Below are positions 34,703 through 43,219 of a stretch of 64,000 bases of DNA, in pieces; the stretch's first letter is position 1, and every line of letters begins with the position of its first letter. Source of the DNA: Cobetia sp. L2A1 (GTDB lineage Bacteria; Pseudomonadota; Gammaproteobacteria; Pseudomonadales; Halomonadaceae). Made by a program: the position numbers and the translations under genes. The DNA lies in NCBI RefSeq assembly GCF_009796845.1, contig NZ_CP047025.1:2790001-2854000 (forward strand), given 5' to 3'. The notes beneath the pieces are model-generated. The model ran no database searches. It saw nothing but the letters and a program-made list of their open reading frames with translations, and was not told where the DNA came from.

Positions 34703-34932
34703 CGTAAGTTCAACCATTGTGAAAGCGAGGAATGATGATGATCCGGCAACAAACACCGGCCAGCACGAGAAGACGAGCACTGATATGACAGCGCGCTGCT
34801 CGGCGGAGGCGGACTATTGTAGCGGATCCCATGCACGGGAACAGCGTCTCTACGTGATTTGCGCTACCTGTCAATTAGACCTCGGTGTCAGCCTTGAGCC
34901 ATCTATCAGCCATCCTTAACACGCCTCGCCAT

Positions 34933-34962
34933 TTGTGGCGCTTCGCGGGATTCCCGTATAGT
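34933..34962 (+). promoter_or_regulatory. Putative promoter of the RNase J gene
   Basis: TTGTGG (34933-34938), an 18-base spacer and TATAGT (34957-34962) form a reasonable sigma-70 promoter. Transcription would start near 34969, giving a leader of only 15-25 bases before the ATG at 34985 or 34994, neither of which has a visible Shine-Dalgarno sequence. Confidence 0.45.
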
Positions 34963-34984
34963 TGAGCAACATTTTATTGATGGC

Positions 34985-36658
34985 ATGACATCCATGTTGA
35001 AACCCCGTGTTCAAGTCCGTCAGAGACAGCGCCCACCGCTGCATCTACTTCCGCTAGGTGGCTGCGGCGAAATCGGCATGAATCTGACATTGTATGGCTA
35101 TCAGGATCACTGGATTGCCGTGGATTGCGGCATGATAATCCGCCAGGACCTTCCTGATGGGCCGTTGCAGGTCCCTGATATCGAGTCATTGGCTGGACTG
35201 GGCATCTGTCCGAAAATGCTGGTTATCACGCATGGCCATGAAGACCATATCGGTGCCGTCGCATGGCTGTGGCCGAAGTGGCGCTGTCCGATCGTCGCTA
35301 CACCTCTCGCAGCAGGCCTTCTGCGTGCCAAGTTCGCCGAGCGGGAGCTCGAAACCTCCAGCCTGCAGATCATCGAGGTTGATGAGGGCTTCGAATCAGG
35401 CCCCTTCGCGCTGCGCCTGCTGCCGTTGACCCATTCCATCCCCGAAAGCTGCTCGCTGCTGATCGTCACGCCGGAATACCGCGTGATGCATACCGGTGAC
35501 TGGAAGCTGGACCCGGAGCCGCTGATCGGCGAGCCGACTGATCCGGAGCGCTATCAGGCACTGGCCCCGATCGATCTGGTGGTCGGTGATTCCACCAACG
35601 CCCCTCTGCCCGGCCATTCCCGCAGTGAAGGCGAAGTCGCACGCGCGCTCGAGAAGACATTGGCGGGATGTCGCGGGCGTGTCGTGGTGACCTGCTTTGC
35701 GAGCAATCTAGCGCGCATTCTCGCCTTGGGCCGTGCCGCGGCGCGCAATGGCCGCCGGGTCACGCTGCTGGGCCGCTCGATGGAGCGCATGGTGCGAGTC
35801 GCACGCGGGCTGGGCTATCTGGAGGATTTCCCTCCCTTGGTACCCGTAAAAGATCTCGGCTACCTCCCGCCGGAAGAAGTGATGGTGATCGCGACCGGTA
35901 GCCAAGGCGAACCACGCGCTGCCCTGTCACGCCTCGCTAACTCACGCCATCCCGATTTTGAACTCGCGGCTGGCGATACCGTCATCTTCTCCTCAAAAGC
36001 GATTCCCGGTAATGAGCTGGCGATTGGCAAGCTACACAATGGGCTGACGCGCCTCGGTGTCGGTATCATGGAAGAGAAACAGTTCCCGGACCTGCATGCC
36101 TCAGGGCACCCGGCACAGGAAGAACTGCGCACCTTCTACAGCTGGTTGAAGCCTGTGCGCCTACTACCGGTACATGGCGAGTATCGCCATCAGTTGGCAC
36201 ATACACAGGTCGCACAGTCGATGGGGATTGAGGCGCCACTGATCCCCGTCAATGGGGACCTGATGCGTCTCGATGCCCAGGGGCTGTCAGTAGAAAAACG
36301 GCTGACGCTGCACGAGCGCATCATTGAGCACGACAAGGTACGACCACTGGATTCAATGGACCGACGTGCACGCGCGCGGCTCGGTCGTCATGGCAGCGTC
36401 TCACTCGCGCTACCAGTCACGCTTCAACAAGCCGGCTGGGTGCGTATCGGTCGTTTGATGCTGGATATCAGCGGCACATCCAGCCTGGATGAAGACAGTT
36501 TTTCAGAATGGCTGGACGATACGCTTGCAGGCCTTGAAGCCACCAATGAGCGGGAACTAAAACAACAACTGGATAACCGTATCAATCGCTGGCTACGCAA
36601 TCATTTACGTCATGAGCCTGTACTGTTCCTGCACGTGATGATCATGAGTGAGACGTAA
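34985..36658 (+). CDS. Ribonuclease J-like metallo-beta-lactamase/beta-CASP nuclease
   Basis: This 557-residue protein (typical RNase J 550-560) has the metallo-beta-lactamase motif HGHEDH at 83-88, with H150 and D172 (HTGDWK) completing the dinuclear zinc site. The beta-CASP region has HASGH at 371-375 and VHGEYRH at 396-402, the RNase J signatures. A C-terminal domain follows from about 450. RNase J has 5'-3' exo- and endonuclease activity in RNA decay and is found in some gammaproteobacteria alongside RNase E. The start at 34985 or the ATG three codons later cannot be distinguished. It is divergent from purU and ended by a strong bidirectional terminator. Confidence 0.9.
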   Translation: MTSMLKPRVQVRQRQRPPLHLLPLGGCGEIGMNLTLYGYQDHWIAVDCGMIIRQDLPDGPLQVPDIESLAGLGICPKMLVITHGHEDHIGAVAWLWPKWRCPIVATPLAAGLLRAKFAERELETSSLQIIEVDEGFESGPFALRLLPLTHSIPESCSLLIVTPEYRVMHTGDWKLDPEPLIGEPTDPERYQALAPIDLVVGDSTNAPLPGHSRSEGEVARALEKTLAGCRGRVVVTCFASNLARILALGRAAARNGRRVTLLGRSMERMVRVARGLGYLEDFPPLVPVKDLGYLPPEEVMVIATGSQGEPRAALSRLANSRHPDFELAAGDTVIFSSKAIPGNELAIGKLHNGLTRLGVGIMEEKQFPDLHASGHPAQEELRTFYSWLKPVRLLPVHGEYRHQLAHTQVAQSMGIEAPLIPVNGDLMRLDAQGLSVEKRLTLHERIIEHDKVRPLDSMDRRARARLGRHGSVSLALPVTLQQAGWVRIGRLMLDISGTSSLDEDSFSEWLDDTLAGLEATNERELKQQLDNRINRWLRNHLRHEPVLFLHVMIMSET

Positions 36659-36720
36659 ACTCAGGTCACGGACGGCGTCGCGCCATCAGCACTGGCTGTA
36701 GACATCCAACGTACTGCATG

Positions 36721-36756
36721 AAAAAACCCGCTCGGAGATATCCAAACGGGTTTTTT
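36721..36756. terminator. Bidirectional terminator between RNase J and the AT-hook-like gene
   Basis: AAAAAACCCG (36721-36730) and CGGGTTTTTT (36747-36756) pair around a 16-base loop. T6 follows on the plus strand and, by symmetry, T6 on the minus strand. It serves two converging genes. Confidence 0.85.
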
Positions 36757-36787
36757 ATTTTCCGCCAACACATGAACCGGCGATGGC

Positions 36788-37075
36788 TTATCCGGCAGTC
36801 TTGTTTTTCGGTGGGCGACCACGGCGTTTCGGCTGGTCACTTACAAGATCATCCACGGAAAGACCTGCTTCAATCATCGCATCGCGAATCTCGGCCAACT
36901 TGCGCTCTTTGGCAATTTCTTCTTCACGGCGTTGCTCATCTTCTTCTGCTTTCTGCTCGATCACTTCATTGATGACTTCAGAAAGTTTATGCAGTTGCTC
37001 CATGGACAGCTGACGGGCAGCTGCACGAGCAACATTCTTGTTACGAGCAATCTTTTCCAGAGAATCTGCTGTCAT
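36788..37075 (-). CDS. Small coiled-coil protein with C-terminal AT-hook-like motif
   Basis: This 95-residue protein starts MTADSLEKIARNKNVARAAARQLS and continues as a highly charged helix (about 25-72, runs of Glu/Arg/Lys such as EEDEQRREEEIAKERKLAE). It ends in KRRGRPPKNK, whose RGRP core is that of an AT-hook reading the minor groove of AT-rich DNA. The layout (oligomerising helix plus AT-hook) recalls H-NS-like nucleoid proteins, but no H-NS or MvaT DNA-binding domain is present. GGAGG 7 bases before the ATG at 37075 fixes the start; the frame opens 19 codons earlier. It is monocistronic. A role in nucleoid organisation or silencing is inferred. Confidence 0.75.
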   Translation of the reverse strand: MTADSLEKIARNKNVARAAARQLSMEQLHKLSEVINEVIEQKAEEDEQRREEEIAKERKLAEIRDAMIEAGLSVDDLVSDQPKRRGRPPKNKTAG

Positions 37076-37217
37076 TTTGCTACCTCCGTCGGTATGAGCC
37101 AGGCTGAAAATCAATGCGCAATACCGCATCAAATAGGCTAATACCGCAAAGTATAAGCCCTAAATGTGAACTAACAAGTCTTGATAAAAGCAAGGCTGTG
37201 TTTCCACAGGATAGACC

Positions 37218-37247
37218 AAAAAAACCCCGCTCAATGGCGAGGTTTTT
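37218..37247 (-). terminator. Terminator of the moa operon
   Basis: On the minus strand AAAAACCTCGC pairs with GCGGGGTTTTT (one G-U) and is followed by T7. It lies 60 bases after the moaA stop and closes the moaCD-moaE-moaA transcript. Confidence 0.88.
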
Positions 37248-37306
37248 ATCAATGCTCGTACGTCATGAGAGATGCCGACAAGGCCAGAACAAGCGTGTAT
37301 GCAAAC

Positions 37307-38293
37307 TCATCCACCTGTCATGCTCATGAAGCGAACAATTTGCACATCACCGTCAGTCGTGAAGTGATGCCGCTCGGGTTTAAGATGCATTGCCTCGATA
37401 ATCGCGGCCTTGATCGGCTCGATCTCACCGGGGAGACGACGCATTATCTCGCGAAGATCCAATGAATGCTCGTTACCCAGGCACAGCAGCAACTGCCCTT
37501 CTACCGTGACGCGGACGCGATTGCAGGTCGAGCAGAAGTTATGACTGTGCGGCGAGATAAAGCCGACACGAGACTCACTGTCTGCCATGCGAAAATATCG
37601 CGCAGGCCCAAGACTGTCCTCAAGCGTTGCTACCAGGGGATAGCGCTCCTCAATCCGGGCCTGGACGTCGTCACTGGAACAGAACGTCTCTTCACGCCCA
37701 TGATCAGATACCTGCCCCAACGGCATCTCTTCGATAAAGCTGATATCGAGCCCCTCCTCTCGAGCGAACTCAACCAGGTCGACAACCTCATGATCATTGC
37801 GGCCTTTGAGCACGACGGCATTGAGCTTGATCCGGAAGCCTTCATCACGCGCCGCGCGAATACCGGCAATCACCTTGGCAAGCTCTCCCGTCCGCGTCAG
37901 CGCCTTGAAGCGTTCAGGATCCAGCGAATCAAGACTGATATTCAGGCGACTCATACCTGCCGCCTTGAGACGTGCCGCGTGCTTGACCAACCCGGAACCA
38001 TTGGTCGTCATGGAGAAGTCCTTGAGTCCCTCAAGCGTGCCAATCTCTTCGACCAGCGTGCCGATATCACGGCGTACCAGAGGCTCCCCCCCCGTCAGAC
38101 GGATCTTTTCAACACCCAGCTCTACAAAAGCACGTGCCAGCAGCGCGATCTCCTCGAGACTCAACACCTCATCGCGCGGCAGGAACGTCATCTCCTCACT
38201 CATGCAATAGACACAGCGGAAGTCGCAACGATCAGTCACAGATAAACGCACATAGCGGATGCGACGACCGAAGTCATCGACCAGGGTTTCCAT
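37307..38293 (-). CDS. moaA: GTP 3',8-cyclase MoaA (radical SAM)
   Basis: This 328-residue enzyme performs the first step of molybdopterin synthesis, turning GTP into 3',8-cyclo-dihydro-GTP. The radical-SAM cluster ligands are C23, C27 and C30 (CDFRCVYC). The second cluster uses C254, C257 and C271, and [11 protein letters not shown] is the SAM-binding GGEP. The C-terminal Gly-Gly (MSMTGG) is present, as needed for activation. The ATG at 38293 overlaps the moaE stop as TGATG; an in-frame GTG one codon earlier is less likely. It is the last gene of the operon after moaC-moaD and moaE, with a clear terminator downstream. Confidence 0.97.
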   Translation of the reverse strand: METLVDDFGRRIRYVRLSVTDRCDFRCVYCMSEEMTFLPRDEVLSLEEIALLARAFVELGVEKIRLTGGEPLVRRDIGTLVEEIGTLEGLKDFSMTTNGSGLVKHAARLKAAGMSRLNISLDSLDPERFKALTRTGELAKVIAGIRAARDEGFRIKLNAVVLKGRNDHEVVDLVEFAREEGLDISFIEEMPLGQVSDHGREETFCSSDDVQARIEERYPLVATLEDSLGPARYFRMADSESRVGFISPHSHNFCSTCNRVRVTVEGQLLLCLGNEHSLDLREIMRRLPGEIEPIKAAIIEAMHLKPERHHFTTDGDVQIVRFMSMTGG

Positions 38294-38862
38294 CACGCTT
38301 CTCCTGAGTTCTGAGACACGCCGAGCGGTGAATGGTCATGCTTGTCAGGATGCTCGGTCATGTTTAAAGCGGCCTCTGATACTGGTCTCTGCCAACGCAT
38401 CAGAGCATCACGGTCACTGATGCGCTCACGCACCCAGTAATCGCCAGAAGCGGTATGCTCTTTTTTCCAGAATGGCGCACGCGACTTCAGGTTATCCATC
38501 AGGAAATCACAGGCGGCGAAGGCGGCCTGTCGATGGGCACTCGCGACAACCACCAGCACGATATTGTCGCCGGGTTCGAGCCGTCCAATGCGATGGATGA
38601 TACGTGCACCATCAAGAGAAAAACGCTCCCTCGCTTCATCAAGCAGCTGCTCGAGACTGCGTTCGGTCATGCCCGGATAATGCTCAAGCGTCAGCGCCAC
38701 CACATCAGGACGCTGATTGAAGTCGCGCACCAGGCCCGTAAAGGCAACAACGGCGCCAACCCGCCCCTGTGTACGGGTCAGAAATGACTGCTCCGCGCCT
38801 ATATCAAAATCATCAGATTGAATGCTGATCGAAAATGACGACTTGTCGATTGAAGAAGGCAT
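38293..38862 (-). CDS. moaE: Molybdopterin synthase catalytic subunit MoaE
   Basis: This 189-residue protein is the large subunit of molybdopterin synthase, which transfers sulfur from the MoaD thiocarboxylate to precursor Z. Conserved [27 protein letters not shown] contains K126 and K133, equivalent to the catalytic E. coli K119 and K126. A tail of about 35 residues (His/Asp/Ser-rich) extends past the usual 150-residue core. It starts 5 bases after the MoaC-MoaD fusion stop and overlaps moaA by one base. Its partner MoaD is supplied by the C-terminal domain of the upstream fusion. Confidence 0.96.
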   Translation of the reverse strand: MPSSIDKSSFSISIQSDDFDIGAEQSFLTRTQGRVGAVVAFTGLVRDFNQRPDVVALTLEHYPGMTERSLEQLLDEARERFSLDGARIIHRIGRLEPGDNIVLVVVASAHRQAAFAACDFLMDNLKSRAPFWKKEHTASGDYWVRERISDRDALMRWQRPVSEAALNMTEHPDKHDHSPLGVSQNSGEA

Positions 38863-38867
38863 CGTAT

Positions 38868-39764
38868 CTATCCCCCTGTCACGGGCGGAAAGAAGGCGAC
38901 TTCATCCCCAGCGCGTAACGGGTGATCATCCCGCACCATGTCCTGATTGACGGCACATAGCACACGTGTATCGTTCAGCGCCTCCAGCTGAGGATCACGC
39001 AGTGATAGCGTTCGCTTGAGACCGCCCACAGTCGCATCCGTCAATGTGTCGGGATTGAGCACCAGAGACTCGAGGTCCAAACGCTCGCGCAGCTCGGCAA
39101 GGAAGAGTACGTGTATCGTCTCGCCCTCAGCAGCATTGCCAGCAGTCGCTGCCATGGTGGGTGCCGAACCGACCGGCGCTGCAGTGATGGATTGAGTACT
39201 GGCAGCCGCCGGGACGGGCTCATCAGGCACAGCAGATGCAGAGGTCGCAGGTGCGCTATCACGTTGCCAGTCACCACTCTTGCCGCCTGTCTTGGTCTCG
39301 AGCTGGATATCACCAATCACGATGCCCTTGTCCACTGCCTTGCACATGTCATAAAGCGTCAGTGAAGCCACCGAAGCGGCCGTCAGTGCTTCCATCTCTA
39401 CACCGGTGCGCCCATTTAGGCGGCAGAAAACCTGCACATTCACACAGCTATTCACTTCATCAAGCGTGAAGTCGACCGTGACCTTTGACAACATCAGGGC
39501 ATGGCATAACGGGATTAGCTCATGCGTGCGCTTGGCTGCCTGAATACCGGCAATACGCGCCGTTGCCAGCACGTCGCCCTTGGGCAACCCACCTTCCGCC
39601 AGCAGTGCGAGCGTAGCAGGCAGCATGCTGACGCGAGCACTCGCACGTGCTTCGCGACGGGTTTCCTGCTTGTCCGCAACATCCACCATGTGGGCTTCGC
39701 CGCGTGCATTGAGATGGGTAAGGCTCATGGGCTGTCTCATATCCGTTTCAGGTCTGCCTGTCAT
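38868..39764 (-). CDS. MoaC-MoaD fusion: cyclic pyranopterin monophosphate synthase fused to the sulfur carrier
   Basis: This single 298-residue frame holds two enzymes. Residues 14-168 are Moa[43 protein letters not shown] and TKTGGKSG are the family motifs, with D139 and K142 in the active-site stretch. Residues 169-214 form an Ala/Pro/Ser linker. Residues 215-298 are MoaD, a beta-grasp domain ending PPVTGG, with the free C-terminal Gly-Gly that becomes the thiocarboxylate. GGAGG 8 bases before the ATG at 39764 fixes the start, and that GGAGG is part of a hairpin. No frameshift separates the parts. MoaE follows 5 bases later, so the carrier and its synthase partner are coupled. Confidence 0.92.
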   Translation of the reverse strand: MTGRPETDMRQPMSLTHLNARGEAHMVDVADKQETRREARASARVSMLPATLALLAEGGLPKGDVLATARIAGIQAAKRTHELIPLCHALMLSKVTVDFTLDEVNSCVNVQVFCRLNGRTGVEMEALTAASVASLTLYDMCKAVDKGIVIGDIQLETKTGGKSGDWQRDSAPATSASAVPDEPVPAAASTQSITAAPVGSAPTMAATAGNAAEGETIHVLFLAELRERLDLESLVLNPDTLTDATVGGLKRTLSLRDPQLEALNDTRVLCAVNQDMVRDDHPLRAGDEVAFFPPVTGG

Positions 39765-39772
39765 GGCAAGGG

Positions 39773-39791
39773 CCTCCAGAAAGCATGGAGG
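39773..39791 (-). promoter_or_regulatory. Hairpin sequestering the Shine-Dalgarno of the MoaC-MoaD gene
   Basis: On the minus strand CCTCCA (39791-39786), a 7-base loop and TGGAGG (39778-39773) form a hairpin whose 3' arm contains the GGAGG ribosome binding site 8 bases before the start. This arrangement could lower or regulate translation. A second hairpin lies upstream at 39808-39830. Confidence 0.5.
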
Positions 39792-39807
39792 TCCGCAGGG
39801 CAGGCTA

Positions 39808-39830
39808 GAGAGGGGATGATTACCCCTCTC
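39808..39830 (-). promoter_or_regulatory. 8-base hairpin in the moeA-moaCD gap
   Basis: GAGAGGGG, a 7-base loop and CCCCTCTC pair exactly, midway between the moeA stop (39915) and the MoaC-MoaD start. On the minus strand no T-run follows; it may be a weak moeA terminator or part of a structured leader. The known Moco riboswitch consensus was not recognised here. Confidence 0.45.
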
Positions 39831-39914
39831 CTAAAAATATTAGCAGACTATCGTTTCTACAGACTACCATTGCAGGTATTCACGCGGCCAGTGTTGCCAA
39901 TCACTGCATGCGGG

Positions 39915-41405
39915 TCAGGCAACACCGTATCGCCCCAACCACTGCACCATGACTGGCTTTCCGGCCTCGATGCTCGCGCAACCAGCGGGAATTTCGATCA
40001 GGCACTCTGCGGCCAGCATGGACGTCAAAATGCCTGATCCTTGTTTCCCGGTGGTCATCACTACCTGACGACCATCAGCGCCAAGCACGAGGCGGCCACG
40101 ATGATAATCGACCCGCTCTGGACGCGAGCGCATCGCTTCTCCGGCAATCAGCTGCAGGCGGGGGGACTGCCAGCAGGCCAGTGACGGGCTAGCGCTTTGT
40201 TCATCAGGCGACGTATCGTCCGTTGATCTTTCGACAGTCATGGGCGTGCCCGTGAGTCCAGTCGACGGCATCGCGATCAGCGGGTGCTGGCCTGACATCT
40301 GGCGCAAGGCAGGCAGCACGAACTGCAGGAAGGTCACCATGGTCGCCACTGGGTTACCGGGCAGACCGAAGAACGGCACCTGGCCATCTCTCTGCTGGCT
40401 GTCATCTCTCGCCGACAGCGTGCCAAACGCGAGTGGCCGTCCAGGACGCATGGCAATACGCCATAGCGCCAACTGACCACAGGCTTCCAGCGCAGCACGT
40501 ACGTGATCTGCCTCACCAACCGACACACCGCCGGAAGTGATGACCATGTCAGCGCGCGAGGCGGCCTCCTGCAATGCCACTATCAACGCATCGCGGTCAT
40601 CACTCAGGATACCAAGGTCCAGCACGTCGATACCCTGTTCAGCCAAAAGCGCAGAAAGACTATAGCGGTTGGCATCAAAGATACCGCCCATCGGCAAGGG
40701 ATCTCCGGGTGCCGTCACCTCGTCGCCAGTGGAAAATACCGCCACGGTAACAGGGCGATAGACCGTGACCTCAGCCAGCCCAAGGGAAGCCAGCACGCCG
40801 ATAGCGGCCGGAGTCAGCCACTGCCCGCATGACATGACATCACTACCGCAGGCGATATCTTCCCCTGCCTGGCGTACATTCTGGCCTTGGCGGACGCTGG
40901 ACGCGCCCTCAATCACGACTCGCTCAGCATCGCCCGCGCCAGCCGCCGGCAATACGTCAGTGGGAGCATCAACAAGCGCAGCAGCAAAATACTGCAACTG
41001 CTCTTGCATCACGACGCTATCCGCGCCCGCCGGCAGTGCTGCACCGGTCGTGATACGCAGCGCTTCACCTGCTTCAAGTGCGCGCCCTTGCCACGGATGA
41101 CCCGCCAACGAGCTACCGATCACACGCAGCTCACATACATCACTCGCCGAATCCTGCGATGTGATACGTGCAAGAGATGCATGCGCCAGTGCAATTCCAT
41201 CCATCGCCGCATTGGTCTGCGCGGGGACATCAAGGGGCGACACAATCGTCTCGGCCAGAATTCGTCCGGTCGCCTTGTCGAGCGTGATTCGCTCGGTCGG
41301 GCGAGTGCGTGGCATGGCGTCAAGGCTCTCACCCAACACAGTCAATGCCTCATCGACACTCAGCATTCGTTCGCCAAACATCGGATCAAAGCACGAGAGG
41401 CTCAT
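39915..41405 (-). CDS. moeA: Molybdopterin molybdotransferase MoeA
   Basis: This 496-residue enzyme inserts molybdate into adenylylated molybdopterin. MoeA features are SVDEALTVL near the start, AMDGIALAH (domain III), AVFSTGDEV, GGIFDANRYSL, DMVITSGGVSVGEADHV, MRPGRPLAFGTL and FFGLPGNPVATMVTF. It is about 85 residues longer than E. coli MoeA (411) because of polar insertions near 140-175 and 375-410. The ATG overlaps the mobB stop (ATGA at 41402-41405), so mobB and moeA are coupled. A hairpin-rich 150-base gap separates it from the moaCD-E-A genes. Confidence 0.96.
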   Translation of the reverse strand: MSLSCFDPMFGERMLSVDEALTVLGESLDAMPRTRPTERITLDKATGRILAETIVSPLDVPAQTNAAMDGIALAHASLARITSQDSASDVCELRVIGSSLAGHPWQGRALEAGEALRITTGAALPAGADSVVMQEQLQYFAAALVDAPTDVLPAAGAGDAERVVIEGASSVRQGQNVRQAGEDIACGSDVMSCGQWLTPAAIGVLASLGLAEVTVYRPVTVAVFSTGDEVTAPGDPLPMGGIFDANRYSLSALLAEQGIDVLDLGILSDDRDALIVALQEAASRADMVITSGGVSVGEADHVRAALEACGQLALWRIAMRPGRPLAFGTLSARDDSQQRDGQVPFFGLPGNPVATMVTFLQFVLPALRQMSGQHPLIAMPSTGLTGTPMTVERSTDDTSPDEQSASPSLACWQSPRLQLIAGEAMRSRPERVDYHRGRLVLGADGRQVVMTTGKQGSGILTSMLAAECLIEIPAGCASIEAGKPVMVQWLGRYGVA

Positions 41406-42106
41406 GACGCGACCTCCCGACGCGGCTGGCCGCCCTCAAGACGCCAATGTACCGGCCATGCCGACACCCAGGCAGCCAGTGACTCGATATCGTCGAGATC
41501 CAGCTGTTTCAGGCCCACCGGCAGCGTGTCTTGCACGTCAATCGTGGCTGACGGTGTGGCCAACGCATGAATCCAGTGATCTTCCAGTACACGCAATGGC
41601 TTGCCGACGGCGCTACGATAAAGTTCTAGCTTCGGTAACGGCCACTGCTTGAAGCCTTCGACCAGAATCAGATCCACCTCCAGACTATCCAGTTGTGCCA
41701 CTAGCTGCTCGAGGTCTGCCTCCTGCTGGTCAGGTGTTTCCATCATCAGCGCGAAACGTTTCGCTGAAGCGACCAGCATGGGCACAGCCCCTGCCACGCG
41801 CAGACGGTGGCTGTCCTTGCCGGGAATATCGACATCAAAGGCATGATGCGCATGCTTGATCACAGCCACTCTGAGTCCGCGCTCACGCAGCTTGGGCAAT
41901 AACTGTTCAAGTAGCGTGGTCTTGCCCGTACCGCTCCAGGCGGCAATTCCCAGCAACGGACAGGCAGCAGACGCTAGACGCGCCGCCCATGCCGACGACA
42001 TGCTCTTGTCTTCCTCACCACTGCCTGACCCACCCTCGGAAGAGGTCGACGACGATTCGCGCGACGAGGTAGCAGGCCGTGAAGCATTCGCGGGGAACTC
42101 GGACAT
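41402..42106 (-). CDS. mobB: Molybdopterin-guanine dinucleotide biosynthesis adaptor MobB
   Basis: This 234-residue GTP-binding protein helps MobA make the guanine dinucleotide form of the cofactor. The P-loop WSGTGKTT is at 57-64; VIKHAHHAFDVDIPGKDSHRLRVAGA and LILVEGFKQWPLPKLELYR are family signatures. The first 50 residues are Ser/Gly/Glu-rich and go beyond the usual family start. The start at 42106 is supported by AAGAGAG 6 bases upstream; the frame opens a further 64 codons into non-coding-looking DNA. It is coupled to moeA by a four-base overlap, and mobA lies 300 bases upstream. Confidence 0.93.
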   Translation of the reverse strand: MSEFPANASRPATSSRESSSTSSEGGSGSGEEDKSMSSAWAARLASAACPLLGIAAWSGTGKTTLLEQLLPKLRERGLRVAVIKHAHHAFDVDIPGKDSHRLRVAGAVPMLVASAKRFALMMETPDQQEADLEQLVAQLDSLEVDLILVEGFKQWPLPKLELYRSAVGKPLRVLEDHWIHALATPSATIDVQDTLPVGLKQLDLDDIESLAAWVSAWPVHWRLEGGQPRREVAS

Positions 42107-42406
42107 GAAAACTCTCTTGGTAATTCCTGCGTGCATACCGTCATGACAGCACGTGGATCCGTGTGCTGTGAACATGTGCTGTGAACAATATTCATCAGAT
42201 GGGGGCGATGGTGAGACACGACAAGCAGGGGGAACGCTGCAAATCAAAGGCCGTGAAACCTCACCAGAGAAAGACAATAGACTGACAGACTCCGACAAAC
42301 ACAGTGGCGGCCCAAAGGCGGTGCATCATTTTGACTCGCCTATCGCCGCCAGCTGCTTCTTGATGATACGCATTGCTCACTATCAACACTGAGGAGCAAG
42401 CTCTTG
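42107..42406. promoter_or_regulatory. mobA-mobB gap with a tandem 13-base repeat
   Basis: This 300-base gap without a credible gene lies between the mobA stop and the mobB start. It contains two exact tandem copies of TGTGCTGTGAACA (42162-42174 and 42175-42187), which read TGTTCACAGCACA on the coding strand, 56-81 bases before the mobB start. They may be operator half-sites of a promoter for mobB-moeA. Confidence 0.4.
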
Positions 42407-43120
42407 CTAACGCGAGCCGGATTCCATCTCACGGCATTCCTCAAGAGTATTCAGATTGGCAAAGGCATGAGCATCCCCTGCCTGCACCGAGAGCCAGGCG
42501 TGTTGATCGAACCAGCGATCAATCTTGCGCTCCCCGGCAGCCAGTGCCGCCTCTAACGACGGGAGCAAGCCACGATGCATCAGGCAAATCACCGGGTGGT
42601 AGCGCTCGTCATCGGCAGCGACCGCCAAGAATGCCAGTGCCTCGGGCGAGGTATCGCCCTGCACGCTGAAACCTGCGAGCTTATCGCCATTGGCGTGATC
42701 TATCAGCGCGACGCTCAAGGTATCAATCAGCTCGATGGGCAGATGCGGAACATCACAGGCAACGACGATTACCCATTCAGTGCGCGCGGCGGCCAGCGCA
42801 CTCGCCATGCCCATCAAGGGGCCGTGGTACCCCTGCTCACGATCCGCTACCAGCGTGTGCCCGTAAGCTGCATATTCCTCGTGTGAGCGGTTGGCATTGA
42901 TCAACACCTCGCCCACCTGGGGCGTCAAGCGCGCCAACACGTGAGCGATCAGCGGTACGCCATCCAGCAGTACGAGCCCCTTGTCAACGCCGCCCATGCG
43001 ACGTGCCTGCCCTCCCGCCAATACGACACCCGTGATGTTGGCAGGCGTCAGTGAGGCGGCCAGTTGCTCACCGCTGGTCGGCAGTGTTGTCACGGAGGGG
43101 AGTTCATTCGATGTCGACAT
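42407..43120 (-). CDS. mobA: Molybdenum cofactor guanylyltransferase MobA
   Basis: This 237-residue enzyme joins GMP to molybdenum cofactor. The nucleotidyltransferase loop LAGGQARRMGGVDKG is at 34-48, and VVACDVPHLP holds the catalytic Asp. The first 28 residues precede the family core and are Ser/Thr-rich. It lies between the mobB and tupC genes on the minus strand with gaps of 300 and 100 bases, so it may have its own promoter. It is one of the genes that give this block a complete route from GTP to the MGD cofactor. Confidence 0.94.
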   Translation of the reverse strand: MSTSNELPSVTTLPTSGEQLAASLTPANITGVVLAGGQARRMGGVDKGLVLLDGVPLIAHVLARLTPQVGEVLINANRSHEEYAAYGHTLVADREQGYHGPLMGMASALAAARTEWVIVVACDVPHLPIELIDTLSVALIDHANGDKLAGFSVQGDTSPEALAFLAVAADDERYHPVICLMHRGLLPSLEAALAAGERKIDRWFDQHAWLSVQAGDAHAFANLNTLEECREMESGSR

Positions 43121-43219
43121 GCAGGCGTGTCCCGATCGAGCGCGGCAAGCGCGTGAATAAAGATAAATTCGTCAAGCTGACCCAGCAGGCGTATCAAGCG
43201 AATGCTGCACGCTGGTACA

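Noticed and set aside
33875-34735. 286-codon plus-strand frame
   Set aside because: Antisense shadow of purU; no start signal and no recognisable protein family.
37466-38245. 259-codon plus-strand frame
   Set aside because: Antisense shadow of moaA, whose radical-SAM cysteines and Gly-Gly end are intact.
39765-39914. Moco riboswitch before the MoaC-MoaD gene
   Set aside because: The conserved Moco RNA segments could not be recognised; only simple hairpins are present.
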